64,000 nucleotides of DNA from Streptomyces sp. CA-278952 (GTDB taxonomy: Bacteria; Actinomycetota; Actinomycetes; Streptomycetales; Streptomycetaceae): the NCBI RefSeq assembly GCF_028747205.1, contig NZ_CP112880.1:4774001-4838000 (forward strand). The letters run 5' to 3'. Every line of letters starts with the position of its first letter. The stretch's first letter is position 1. Positions 40,391 to 48,206 of the stretch are shown here, piece after piece. The translations under genes and the position numbers were made by a program. Below the pieces are notes generated by a model. It saw only the letters and a program-made list of their open reading frames with translations. It searched no databases and was not told the origin of the DNA.

Positions 40391-41427
40391 GCGACGAATG
40401 TGTCCGCCCGGTGCACCCGCCGCGTCGCCGTCGCCGCCACCGCGAGACCCGTGTCCGGGCGGAAGCCCAGGAACGCCTGCTGGCCGAGGGTCGCTCCCGC
40501 GTGGAAGAGGACCGGGCCGTACGGGGACGGGTGGTGGAACCACGTGAGCGTGTGGGTGTGCGCGTGCCGCAGACCCCGCCGCAGCAGGGGGCGGGACACG
40601 TCGGCGAGCGCGGCCGCCAGCGTCGGGTCCAGGGGGGCTGGGGACCCGCCCGGGCGGTCCTCCAGGTGCGCCTCCAGGAACGTGAGCAGGTCAAGCGGGG
40701 TCGCCCGGACCGCGCCCGCCGCCGTGAAGCCCCCGGTGTCCAGCGCGGGCACCGGCGTCCCGTCGCGGCCGTGGCCGACCGCCTCCGTGCCCTCCGGACC
40801 CGGGCGCACCCGGGTCGCGCCCAGGCGCAGCGGGGCCAGCACCTGCTGGTGCAGCAGCACCTCCCACGGGGTGCCGGTGGCCGCCGCCAGGGTGTGGCCG
40901 AGGACCGAGACGGCGAAGTTCGAGTAGTGCCAGCGGGTCCCGGGCCGGTGGCGCGGGCGGGCCCGCAGGAAGGCCCGGACCACCCGGCCGGCCGGGTAGC
41001 CGCCGTACGGGTCGGTGGACCAGCGGGGCACCGCCTGCGGGTAGAAGTCGGCGGGCAGGCCCGGCAGCCCCGAGGTGTGGGTGAGCAGATGGCGCAGGGT
41101 GATCCGGCGCACCGCCGGGTGGACCGGGAGCCCCGGGGCCAGGAGGTCCGCCGCCCTGTCCGCGTACCGCACCCGGCCCTGCGCCACCAGCCGGGCCAGC
41201 AGCAGCCCCGCGAACGGCTTCGACGCCGAGCCCAGCTCGTAGCCCAGCAGCTCTCGGGGGACCGGGCCGGGCTCCCCGCTCCCCCCGGTGTGGACGGTGC
41301 GCACCCCGTGCCGGCTGACCGCGAGCACCAGGTCGGGCGCGTCGATCGCACCTGCGGCCTCGGCCAGGAGGCGTGCGGGGGCCGGGGAGCCGGGGGTGTC
41401 CACGCGGACCGATGTCGTGTCCGTCAT
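40357..41427 (-). CDS. Serine hydrolase, beta-lactamase (class C-like) family; last gene of peptide operon
   Basis: A 356-residue penicillin-binding-like serine hydrolase. The nucleophile motif SxxK is in LGSASKPFAGLLLARL, the YxN motif is in RWHYSNFAVSVLG, and the third motif HxG is in LFHAGATLGQQ. The LRHLLTHTSGLPGLP stretch is the family's most conserved segment. No signal peptide, so it should be cytoplasmic. It ends the five-gene operon and overlaps the preceding gene as ATGA. In a peptide-maturation setting it could cleave a leader, an ester or an amide, which is inference only. Confidence 0.88.
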   Translation of the reverse strand: MTDTTSVRVDTPGSPAPARLLAEAAGAIDAPDLVLAVSRHGVRTVHTGGSGEPGPVPRELLGYELGSASKPFAGLLLARLVAQGRVRYADRAADLLAPGLPVHPAVRRITLRHLLTHTSGLPGLPADFYPQAVPRWSTDPYGGYPAGRVVRAFLRARPRHRPGTRWHYSNFAVSVLGHTLAAATGTPWEVLLHQQVLAPLRLGATRVRPGPEGTEAVGHGRDGTPVPALDTGGFTAAGAVRATPLDLLTFLEAHLEDRPGGSPAPLDPTLAAALADVSRPLLRRGLRHAHTHTLTWFHHPSPYGPVLFHAGATLGQQAFLGFRPDTGLAVAATATRRVHRADTFVATAYGLLTETP

Positions 41428-42353
41428 GCCGGGGCCGGGGCGGCGGAGAGGTCGGACAGGGCCCGGGACATCGCGAGCGCCGAGGCGAACGCGGCGACCA
41501 GCGTCGGGTGGTAGACGAGGTCGAACACCGACTCCTCGTCGCCTTCGGGCATCCCGCCGACCACCGGCATCGCCCCGTCCGGCTGCTGGGCCTGCGCGAA
41601 CCCCTGCCAGGCCGCCGGGTCCAGCGTCGGTCCGGGGAGGCACGCGTCGACGACCAGCAGCTCGCCCAGCAGGTCCCAGCGTTTCAGGTCCAGCCAGTCG
41701 TCCAGCCAGACCGGCAGCCAGAGGGCCAGATACTCCGCGATGTCGGCCGGGAGCCCGGTCGGCTTCTCGCCCCAGTCGGTGAGGTGGAAGACCGTGTGCG
41801 TGATGTCGTAGCCGATGTGGCCCTCGACCGTCCACGGCTCGGCCCGTCGCGCCAGCCAGGTGTGGGCCAGCGCCGCCGTCTCCGGGATGCTCGGCTCCAC
41901 CCCGAAGCGCCGCTCGATCGCGCTCAGGCCGAGCCGCCGCACCGGCAGCACCTCCAGCGCCGCCCAGCTGGCCAGCCGGTGGTTGAGCCGGATCGCGGAC
42001 TCCAGGTCCGGCTGCCGGTAGCCCAGCTCCCGGAACGGTACGTAGACCTCCAGCGGCACCGGCGAGAGCGGTTCGCGCCGCTGGCCCTCCAGGAGCCGCG
42101 CGCCGGAGTCCAGCAGTTCGTGCCAGGCGTGGTCCAGGAGCTTGTGGGCGAGGGAGGACTGCTGGGAACCGGCCACCCCCTCGCGGAAGATGACCTTGCC
42201 GATCAGCGCCAGCTCTCCCAGCGGCTTGAAGCGGTCCAGCATCCCCGCCTCCGGCGACGGGTCGGCCTCCAGCCGGAACCCCTCCCGGTGTTCGTACAGC
42301 CAGCCCAGGGCCTTCGCCCCGACGTCGTGGATCTGCTGGATGCCGCTGCTCAT
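41424..42353 (-). CDS. DUF6895-like helical protein B (paralogue of 42350-43441)
   Basis: A 309-residue soluble, alpha-helical protein from the ATG at 42353. It shares with its upstream neighbour KPLGELA, the motif THTVFHLTDWG, WLPVWLDDWLDLKRWDLLGELL and a closing SVFDLVYHPTLVAAFASAL. The two His and one Asp of THTVFHLTDWG plus the His of YHPTLV look like a metal or cofactor site. I associate the family with the name DUF6895 from memory, with low certainty. No enzyme activity is known to me. It overlaps both neighbours by 4 bases, so the two paralogues are probably made one to one. Confidence 0.7.
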   Translation of the reverse strand: MSSGIQQIHDVGAKALGWLYEHREGFRLEADPSPEAGMLDRFKPLGELALIGKVIFREGVAGSQQSSLAHKLLDHAWHELLDSGARLLEGQRREPLSPVPLEVYVPFRELGYRQPDLESAIRLNHRLASWAALEVLPVRRLGLSAIERRFGVEPSIPETAALAHTWLARRAEPWTVEGHIGYDITHTVFHLTDWGEKPTGLPADIAEYLALWLPVWLDDWLDLKRWDLLGELLVVDACLPGPTLDPAAWQGFAQAQQPDGAMPVVGGMPEGDEESVFDLVYHPTLVAAFASALAMSRALSDLSAAPAPA

Positions 42354-43441
42354 GCGGTCCGCCTTTCCCGGCCGGGGGCGGACCCGCCCGTCCCGTCCGT
42401 CTGCCCCGGCGACCGCAGCGACCCCAGGGACAGGGCTGCGGCGAAGGCCGTGACGAGCGTGGAGTGGTAGCAGTCGATGAAGGGGTACGGGTCCGGTGAC
42501 GTCCCGTCCCGCACCGGTGGGCCGGTCTCCGGGACGCAGCCGGTCGCGTGCTGTACGTCGGCGAGCACCGGCCAGACCGCGTCCAGCAACTCCGCGGGTG
42601 CGAGGCCCGGCAGCGACGCCGCCACCGCCAGCAGTTCGCCCGTCAGGTCCCATTGGCCGCTCTCCAGGCAGCCGTCGGCCCACGCGGGCAGCCAGGTCCG
42701 CAGATAGCCGTCGATCCTCTCGGGGACCCGGTCGGGCATCCGGCCCCAGTCCGTGAGGTGGAAGACGGTGTGGGTCAGCGCGTAGCCGGAGGGGCCCTCG
42801 AACATCCAGGGCTCCGACAGGCCGCCCAGCCAGGTCCGGGACAGGACCGCGCCCGCGTCGGTGTGGGGTACGACGCCGACCCGCCGCTCGGAGTTGACCA
42901 GGCCCAGCTGCCGGTTGGCGTGCTGCTCGGTGTGGGCCCAGGCACGGGTCGCGGTGAGCGGGCGGGCCAGGGCCTCGAAGCCCTCGTGGCGCAGCCCGTA
43001 CCCGGCGAAGGCGGCGTAGATCTCGTACGGGTACGCGGCGAACGGCTCGGCGCGCAGCAGCTCCAGCAGCAGCTCGCCCGCCTCCACCTGCTCCCAGGCG
43101 TAAGTGACGAGCTCCCCGGCCAGCTCGTGCTCCGGGGTGCCGGGGGCGGTGGTGCGGCGGATCGTGGAGCCGAGCTGAGCCAGCTCGCCCAGGGGCTTCA
43201 GAGTGGCGTTGACCTGGGCGTGGGGTTCCAGGACGTCGTCGGGGAGGGCGAAGTCCGCCCGGTGCGCGTCGGTCCAGGCGAGGGCGGAGCGCAGGACTGC
43301 GGGGAGGACCGCGAGCGCGGCGCCGGAGGCCGGGTGCCCCCGGTGGGCCGCGGCCCCGGGGCCCGGCCCCGGACCCGGGCGTCCGCGTGGGCCGTCGGCC
43401 GGGCGGTCCTGGGAGGGGCCCTCGGTCGCGGTCGTCGTCAC
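42350..43441 (-). CDS. DUF6895-like helical protein A
   Basis: A 363-residue protein with a disordered Gly/Pro-rich start (about 40 residues, GRPGPGPGPGAAAH), then the same helical core as its downstream paralogue: LKPLGELAQLGSTIR, YALTHTVFHLTDWG, LPAWADGCLESGQWDLTGELL, CYHSTLVTAFAAALSLG. Compared with the paralogue, the family His and Asp residues are kept. Paralogues encoded side by side often form a heterodimer in which one is catalytic. Function unknown. Confidence 0.7.
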   Translation of the reverse strand: MTTTATEGPSQDRPADGPRGRPGPGPGPGAAAHRGHPASGAALAVLPAVLRSALAWTDAHRADFALPDDVLEPHAQVNATLKPLGELAQLGSTIRRTTAPGTPEHELAGELVTYAWEQVEAGELLLELLRAEPFAAYPYEIYAAFAGYGLRHEGFEALARPLTATRAWAHTEQHANRQLGLVNSERRVGVVPHTDAGAVLSRTWLGGLSEPWMFEGPSGYALTHTVFHLTDWGRMPDRVPERIDGYLRTWLPAWADGCLESGQWDLTGELLAVAASLPGLAPAELLDAVWPVLADVQHATGCVPETGPPVRDGTSPDPYPFIDCYHSTLVTAFAAALSLGSLRSPGQTDGTGGSAPGRERRTA

Positions 43442-44145
43442 CGTGGACCCGCCTCGGCCATCAGCCGGGCGGCCCGCACGTGGAGGGTGACCCGGGGATC
43501 GTGGCCGCCCATCAGCTCGACGAAGTCCAGGCCGCGCTCCAGGCCCAGCGTCGCCGGTTCGCCGCCGACGGCCACGAGCCAGCGGCCCGCGCCCGCCGCC
43601 TGGAGCCAGTCGCGCCGCCGGACCGCGCGGACGAAGCCGCGCGACAGGTCGACGGCCCGGTTCGCCGCCGCGCGCCGTACGGCCGAGGGGGCGGCCGGGA
43701 CGGCCAGCGGTGCGAGAACCGAGAGCTGATGGGTGAACGCCTGCCAGGGCGCCCCCTCCAGCCAGGCGGCGTCCGGCTCCGCGTACGTCGCGGGGGCGGC
43801 CGCACCCGGTGGAGGCGGCGCCATCCGCTGGAGCGTGGAGATCATGTGCCAGTGGCTCCAGGCCGTCGCGGCCGGAGCGTCGGGCTTCGGTGGGAACTCC
43901 CGCACCGCCCGGTCGAGCACGGCGACGTCACCCGGATGCGGAAGACGTCCGTACAGAACACTGGGCAGCAGCAGATCGGCCCCGATGACCCGTGCCGCCG
44001 CGATTCCGGTCCGGTTCTCCTCGTCGATTCCCGCCGCGCCGCACACCGTGGCGAGGTGGTCCCCGCTCCGCAGAGCGAGGACCACCTCTGTCGCCAGGTC
44101 ATGCACGGCGCCCGCGAGGGGCGACGGAGCATGTGTCTGGTCCAT
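43438..44145 (-). CDS. Unknown helical protein, second gene of the peptide operon
   Basis: A 235-residue Ala-rich, helical protein from the ATG at 44145 (MDQTHAPSPLAGAVHD). A small helical unit has HDLATEVVLALRSGDHLATV. A central part follows with TAWSHWHMISTLQRM, then a long Arg-rich helix (RRAAANRAVDLSRGFVRAV) and LERGLDFVELMGGHDPRV. I recognise no family. The gene starts 10 bases after the stop of the 58-aa peptide gene and ends in an ATGA overlap with the paralogue pair, so it should act in the same process. The longer frame to 44232 reads antisense over the peptide gene end. Confidence 0.65.
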   Translation of the reverse strand: MDQTHAPSPLAGAVHDLATEVVLALRSGDHLATVCGAAGIDEENRTGIAAARVIGADLLLPSVLYGRLPHPGDVAVLDRAVREFPPKPDAPAATAWSHWHMISTLQRMAPPPPGAAAPATYAEPDAAWLEGAPWQAFTHQLSVLAPLAVPAAPSAVRRAAANRAVDLSRGFVRAVRRRDWLQAAGAGRWLVAVGGEPATLGLERGLDFVELMGGHDPRVTLHVRAARLMAEAGPR

Positions 44146-44155
44146 GTGCCGTCGA

Positions 44156-44332
44156 CTAGCCCTTCTTCGGGCGCGGGGTCGGGGGCGAGAGCAGCAGCGC
44201 GCCGCCGCCCGCGAGAAGCGCGAGATAGGCACATTCGCGGGAGTCGCGGTACAGGCCTTCGACCTCGCCCGGGTTGAGGGCGGCGTCGAGGTCGAGCTCG
44301 ACGTCGGTGGCAGTGGTGTCCGTGGTGAACAT
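44156..44332 (-). CDS. 58-residue peptide, candidate precursor heading the operon
   Basis: The small frame begins at the ATG at 44332 (MFTTDTTATDVELDLDAA) and ends with TAG at 44156-44158. The N-terminal 34 residues are acidic and leader-like (DVELDLDAALNPGEVEGLYR). They are followed by DSRECAYLALLAGGGALLLS and a Pro/Lys end (PPTPRPKKG). AGGACGGGGAA lies before the ATG. An acidic leader, a small hydrophobic Cys-containing core and tight linkage to unknown enzymes are typical of ribosomal peptide precursors. The hydrophobic core could equally be a membrane helix. No RiPP class is recognised. Confidence 0.6.
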   Translation of the reverse strand: MFTTDTTATDVELDLDAALNPGEVEGLYRDSRECAYLALLAGGGALLLSPPTPRPKKG

Positions 44333-44788
44333 GGGTTGTTCCCCGTCCTGTGGGAAATGGGGTGGACGTAATGAGTGAAAAGGAGAAAGGGGGGCGCCGC
44401 AAATCGGCGTGCGACACCCGGGTAAATTGTGATTTCAATTGAATGGTGAATTCATGGGGGCGCGGGTGGGGAAAAAGCCCGGGAATTCAGGGGAGAGGGG
44501 CGGGCGGGCGGGGGTGGTGCGCCGGGCGCGTTCACGATCGGCGCACGGCGCACTCGGGGGCGCTCGGTGGCCCGGCGGTCACGCACCGCCCTCTCCTGGT
44601 CCAGTCCACTGCCATGCGTCGGCAAAGGGCCTCCAAAGGAGGCCAAGAACGCACCAACATTGGCTCCGAGCTGGTGCGTCCGTACGGGTGCAGGTGTCCA
44701 CTGGGAGGGAGACGGGCCACCTGCTCGAAAACCCTCGGGCGGGCCGCCCGTCCCCGGAGCGCGTGACCCGCGGCCAAGAGGAGCAGGC
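44333..44788. other. Divergent regulatory region between the peptide operon and the zinc-ribbon gene
   Basis: About 455 bases. The part next to the peptide gene includes an AT-rich stretch (44425-44458, containing CAATTGAA) that probably holds the operon promoter. The part before the zinc-ribbon gene has two adjacent hairpins (44629-44643, arms GCCTCC/GGAGGC; 44649-44679, arms ACGCACCA/TGGTGCGT). No other gene is convincing. Confidence 0.5.
44629..44679 (+). ncRNA. Two-hairpin structured leader candidate
   Basis: Hairpin 1 (44629-44643) has 6-bp arms and an AAA loop. Hairpin 2 (44649-44679) has perfect 8-bp arms and a 15-base loop. They lie 110-160 bases upstream of the zinc-ribbon gene and could be part of its 5' untranslated RNA. 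They match no riboswitch that I recognise. Confidence 0.35.
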
Positions 44789-45163
44789 ATGAGCGAGATC
44801 GCAGCCACCACTGTCCATGAGGCGTATGCCTTCGCCTGCATGAAGTGCGGGTACGGCTGGGAGCAGTCCTACGAGATAGAGCACCATGTCGACGTCCACG
44901 GTCACGCCTTCGTCGTCTACAAGGCGGACGGCGAGCGCGTGCCGTCCCCGCTCTCCACGCCCACCTGCACGAACTGCGGCGGACACGTGGTGCGCATCAT
45001 GCGGGCGGGGCGGGTCGCCGGCGTCCAGGAGCTGCTGCGGAAGCAGCGGATGCCGCGCGCGGCATCCGAGGCCGCCGCGAAGGACCGGACGGTGTCGACC
45101 GCCGCCACCCCGGCCCGCCACTGGCGCCTGTCCGACCTGCTCCACCCCTTCCACCGCAGGTGA
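44789..45163 (+). CDS. Small zinc-ribbon protein, conserved in Streptomyces
   Basis: A 124-residue protein from the ATG at 44789 with AGAGGAG upstream. Two CxxC pairs (FACMKCGYGWEQ at about 17-28 and TCTNCGGHVV at about 58-67) form a probable zinc ribbon, with an HHVDVHGH segment between. A basic helical tail follows. It has no enzymatic motifs. Zinc-ribbon proteins of this size usually bind nucleic acids or serve as assembly factors. Its place next to tatD and rsmA is compatible with a role in RNA or ribosome biology, which is a guess. Confidence 0.7.
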   Translation: MSEIAATTVHEAYAFACMKCGYGWEQSYEIEHHVDVHGHAFVVYKADGERVPSPLSTPTCTNCGGHVVRIMRAGRVAGVQELLRKQRMPRAASEAAAKDRTVSTAATPARHWRLSDLLHPFHRR

Positions 45164-45286
45164 GTCATCCCGCTCACCGTCGGCCACCGCAGGCGACACA
45201 GACCAACCACTGCGGGTGACGTGATCCTTTTGGCGCGGATGGGGTGGGCCTTCCGTCGCGGATGACGTACCCGGGTGGCTTCCGCA

Positions 45287-45329
45287 GCCGACGGTCGTAC
45301 GAGGGTGGGGCCCTCGTACGATCGTCGGC
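45287..45329 (+). promoter_or_regulatory. 19-bp inverted repeat ending directly at the tatD ATG
   Basis: The arms are 45287-45305 and 45311-45329, pairing over 19 bases with one mismatch around the loop TGGGG. The right arm ends one base before the ATG at 45330. It could be a terminator for the gene upstream, an operator, or an RNA hairpin that hides the tatD start. No separate ribosome site is seen. Confidence 0.7.
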
Positions 45330-46205
45330 ATGAGCCGTACCGAAGCCCCGCCGCTGCCCGAGCCCCTGCGGGTTCCGGTCGCCGACTCCCACACCCACCT
45401 GGACATGCAGGACGCCACCGTCGCGGAGGCCCTCGCCCGGGCCGCCGCGGTCAACGTGACAGCCGTCGTCCAGGTCGGCTGCGACGTGACCGGCTCCCGC
45501 TGGGCCGCCGACACCGCGGCCGCCCACCCCGCCGTCCACGCCTCGGTCGCCCTGCACCCCAACGAGGCCCCGCGCATCGTTCACGGGTACGTCGAGGGCA
45601 CCGCCGGCACCGCGCGGCAGGGGGCGAGGGAGCCCGGCGGCAGGGCGGCGCTGGACGAGGCGCTGGCGGAGATCGACGCACTGGCCGCCCTCGACCACGT
45701 TCGCGGGGTCGGCGAGACGGGCCTGGACTTCTTCCGCACCGGGCCCGAGGGCGTCGCCGCCCAGGAGGAGTCCTTCCGGGCCCACATCGAGATCGCCAAG
45801 CGGCACGGCAAGGCCCTGGTCATCCACGACCGCGACGCGCACGAGGACGTCCTGCGGGTCCTGCTCGACGCGGGCGCGCCCGAGCGGACCGTGTTCCACT
45901 GCTACTCCGGCGACGCCGACATGGCCCGGATCTGCGCGCGGGCCGGGTACTTCATGTCCTTCGCGGGCAACGTGACCTTCAAGAACGCCCAGCCGCTGCG
46001 GGACGCCCTGGCCGTCGCCCCGACCGAGCTGGTCCTCGTCGAGACGGACGCCCCTTTCCTCACCCCCGCCCCGTACCGAGGGCGGCCCAACGCGCCCTAC
46101 CTCATCCCGGTCACGCTCCGCGCCATGGCCGAGGTGAAGGGGCTGGACGAGGACGTGCTGGCCGCCGCGATCTACGACAACACCGCGCGCGCGTTCGATT
46201 TCTGA
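45330..46205 (+). CDS. tatD: TatD family metal-dependent DNase
   Basis: A 291-residue TIM-barrel metallohydrolase of the amidohydrolase superfamily. The metal ligands lie in VADSHTHLDM (HxH), GVGETGLDFF (Glu), VIHDRDAHED (His), VFHCYSGD (His) and LVETDAPFLTP (Asp). An insertion (GTAGTARQGAREPGGRAALDEA) follows the second strand, as in many actinobacterial members. TatD enzymes are 3'-5' exonucleases for DNA repair and degradation and have also been linked to D-aminoacyl-tRNA editing. It lies in the usual tatD-rsmA-ispE order. Confidence 0.92.
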   Translation: MSRTEAPPLPEPLRVPVADSHTHLDMQDATVAEALARAAAVNVTAVVQVGCDVTGSRWAADTAAAHPAVHASVALHPNEAPRIVHGYVEGTAGTARQGAREPGGRAALDEALAEIDALAALDHVRGVGETGLDFFRTGPEGVAAQEESFRAHIEIAKRHGKALVIHDRDAHEDVLRVLLDAGAPERTVFHCYSGDADMARICARAGYFMSFAGNVTFKNAQPLRDALAVAPTELVLVETDAPFLTPAPYRGRPNAPYLIPVTLRAMAEVKGLDEDVLAAAIYDNTARAFDF

Positions 46206-46248
46206 CCCTCGGGCGGGACCGGTTCTGACCCTCGGGCGGGACCGGCTT
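46203..46248. repeat. Exact-type tandem duplication including the tatD stop
   Basis: Two 23-bp units (46203-46225 and 46226-46248) begin TGACCCTCGGGCGGGACCGG and differ only at the last bases. The first unit starts with the tatD stop codon TGA, so the duplication adds a second in-register TGA. A partial third copy (CCCCGGGCGGG) follows. Confidence 0.8.
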
Positions 46249-46317
46249 CCGCACCCCCGGGCGGGCCCCGGGGACACGCTTTGCGGCCGGGTCGCGCCGC
46301 GGCCGTAGGCTTACCGG

Positions 46318-47190
46318 GTGAGCAGCACAGAGCCCGACGCCCTCCTGGGCCCCGCAGACATCCGCGACCTGGCCGCGAAGCTGGGCGTACGCCCCACCAA
46401 GCAGCGCGGTCAGAACTTCGTCATCGACGCCAACACCGTCCGCCGCATCGTGCGCACGGCCGAGGTCCGCCCGGACGACACCGTCGTCGAGGTCGGCCCC
46501 GGGCTCGGCTCGCTGACCCTGGCGCTGCTGGAGGCGGCGGACCGCGTCGTCGCCGTCGAGATCGACGACGTGCTCGCCGCCGCGCTGCCCGCCACGGTCC
46601 GGGCCCGGATGCCGGAGCGCGCCGACCGCTTCGCCCTGGTCCACTCCGACGCGATGCAGGTCACCGAGCTGCCGGGCCCGGCCCCCACCGCGCTCGTGGC
46701 GAACCTCCCGTACAACGTGGCCGTGCCCGTCCTCCTGACCATGCTGGAGCGCTTCCCCAGCATCGAGCGGACCCTCGTCATGGTCCAGGCCGAGGTCGCC
46801 GACCGGCTGGCCGCCCGCCCCGGCAACAAGGTCTACGGCGTGCCGTCGGTGAAGGCCAACTGGTACGCGGAGGTCAAGCGCGCCGGGTCCATCGGCCGCA
46901 CCGTCTTCTGGCCCGCCCCGAACGTCGACTCCGGGCTCGTCTCGCTGGTCCGGCGCACCGAGCCCATCGCCACCACCGCGAGCCGCGCCGAGGTATTCGC
47001 CGTCGTGGACGCCGCCTTCGCCCAGCGCCGCAAGACCCTGCGCGCCGCGCTCTCCGGCTGGGCCGGCTCCGCGCCCGCCGCCGAGGCGGCGCTCGTCGCC
47101 GCCGGGATCTCGCCGCAGGCGCGCGGCGAGGCGCTGACGGTGGAGGAGTTCGCGGCGATCGCCGAGAACAAGCCGGAGGCGGCCGCATGA
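46318..47190 (+). CDS. rsmA: 16S rRNA dimethyladenosine transferase (A1518/A1519)
   Basis: A 290-residue KsgA/RsmA enzyme. It begins [20 protein letters not shown] (the QNF motif) and continues with the SAM-binding [17 protein letters not shown], the catalytic [12 protein letters not shown] (motif IV, NLPY) and [18 protein letters not shown]. It dimethylates two adenines in helix 45 of 16S rRNA during late 30S assembly. Start GTG 46318. The ispE gene overlaps the stop (ATGA at 47187-47190). Confidence 0.95.
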   Translation: MSSTEPDALLGPADIRDLAAKLGVRPTKQRGQNFVIDANTVRRIVRTAEVRPDDTVVEVGPGLGSLTLALLEAADRVVAVEIDDVLAAALPATVRARMPERADRFALVHSDAMQVTELPGPAPTALVANLPYNVAVPVLLTMLERFPSIERTLVMVQAEVADRLAARPGNKVYGVPSVKANWYAEVKRAGSIGRTVFWPAPNVDSGLVSLVRRTEPIATTASRAEVFAVVDAAFAQRRKTLRAALSGWAGSAPAAEAALVAAGISPQARGEALTVEEFAAIAENKPEAAA

Positions 47191-48125
47191 GCCGCTCGCA
47201 CACCGGAGGCGGCCCGGTGAAACCTGTGGGTACGGCAGTCACCGTCCGCGTCCCCGCCAAGGTCAACGCCCAGCTCGCCGTGGGCGCCGCCCGCCCCGAC
47301 GGCTTCCACGACCTGGCCAACGTCTTCCTCGCCGTCGGCCTGTACGACGAGGTCACCGCGGTCCCGGCCGACGGGCTGCGCATCACCTGCTCGGGCCCGG
47401 ACGCCGCCCAGGTCCCGCTGGACACCACCAACCTCGCCGCCCGCGCCGCCCTCGCGCTGGCCGAGCGGTACGGCGTCGATCCCGCCGTCCACCTGCACAT
47501 CGCCAAGGACATCCCGGTCGCGGGCGGCATGGCGGGCGGCAGCGCCGACGGGGCCGCAGCCCTCGTCGCCTGCGACGCCCTGTGGGGGACCGGCGCGAGC
47601 CGCGACGAGCTGCTGGCCATCTGCGCGGAGCTGGGCAGCGACGTCCCGTTCAGCCTGGTCGGCGGGGCCGCCCTCGGCACCGGACGCGGCGAGAAGCTGA
47701 CCCCGATCGAGGTCGGCGGAACCTTCCACTGGGTCTTCGCGGTGGCGGACGGCGGCCTCTCCACGCCCGCCGTCTACGGGGAGTTCGACCGCCTCACGGC
47801 CGGCACCGAAGTCCCGGAACCGACCGCGTCCCCCGCCCTCCTCGCCGCCCTGCGCTCCGGCGACTCCGGCGCACTCGCGAAGGCCCTGGGCAACGACCTC
47901 CAGCCCGCCGCGCTCTCCCTGCGCCCCTCCCTCGCCGACACCCTGGCCGCGGGCACCGAGGCGGGGGCCCTGGCCGCCCTGGTCTCCGGGTCCGGGCCGA
48001 CGACGGCGTTCCTGGTGGCGGACGAGTCGGCGGCCGAGAAGGTGGCGGCCGCACTGCTGGCGTCCGGGACCTGCCGCGACACGCGTGTGGCGGCCTCGCC
48101 CGCGCCGGGGGCGCACATCATCTGA
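47187..48125 (+). CDS. ispE: 4-diphosphocytidyl-2-C-methyl-D-erythritol kinase
   Basis: A 312-residue GHMP kinase of the MEP isoprenoid pathway. It phosphorylates CDP-methylerythritol at the 2-position. Motifs are [20 protein letters not shown] (substrate binding), [20 protein letters not shown] (the glycine-rich ATP loop), [22 protein letters not shown] and [12 protein letters not shown] near the end. The rsmA-ispE coupling is conserved in actinobacteria. The start at the overlapping ATG is well supported; the longer frame reads antisense over rsmA. Confidence 0.95.
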   Translation: MSRSHTGGGPVKPVGTAVTVRVPAKVNAQLAVGAARPDGFHDLANVFLAVGLYDEVTAVPADGLRITCSGPDAAQVPLDTTNLAARAALALAERYGVDPAVHLHIAKDIPVAGGMAGGSADGAAALVACDALWGTGASRDELLAICAELGSDVPFSLVGGAALGTGRGEKLTPIEVGGTFHWVFAVADGGLSTPAVYGEFDRLTAGTEVPEPTASPALLAALRSGDSGALAKALGNDLQPAALSLRPSLADTLAAGTEAGALAALVSGSGPTTAFLVADESAAEKVAAALLASGTCRDTRVAASPAPGAHII

Positions 48126-48206
48126 GCTACCGGCCCGGCGTACTCATCCCGGATCTGAGTACGGCCGCGCTGCCGCGCCCCGCCCGGCCCGCGCGACCGT
48201 ACGCCC

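Noticed and set aside
46281..48125. Plus-strand 614-codon frame seeming to fuse an Arg-rich domain to IspE
   Set aside because: The first 300 codons are an out-of-frame reading of rsmA. IspE starts at the ATG at 47187, coupled to rsmA.
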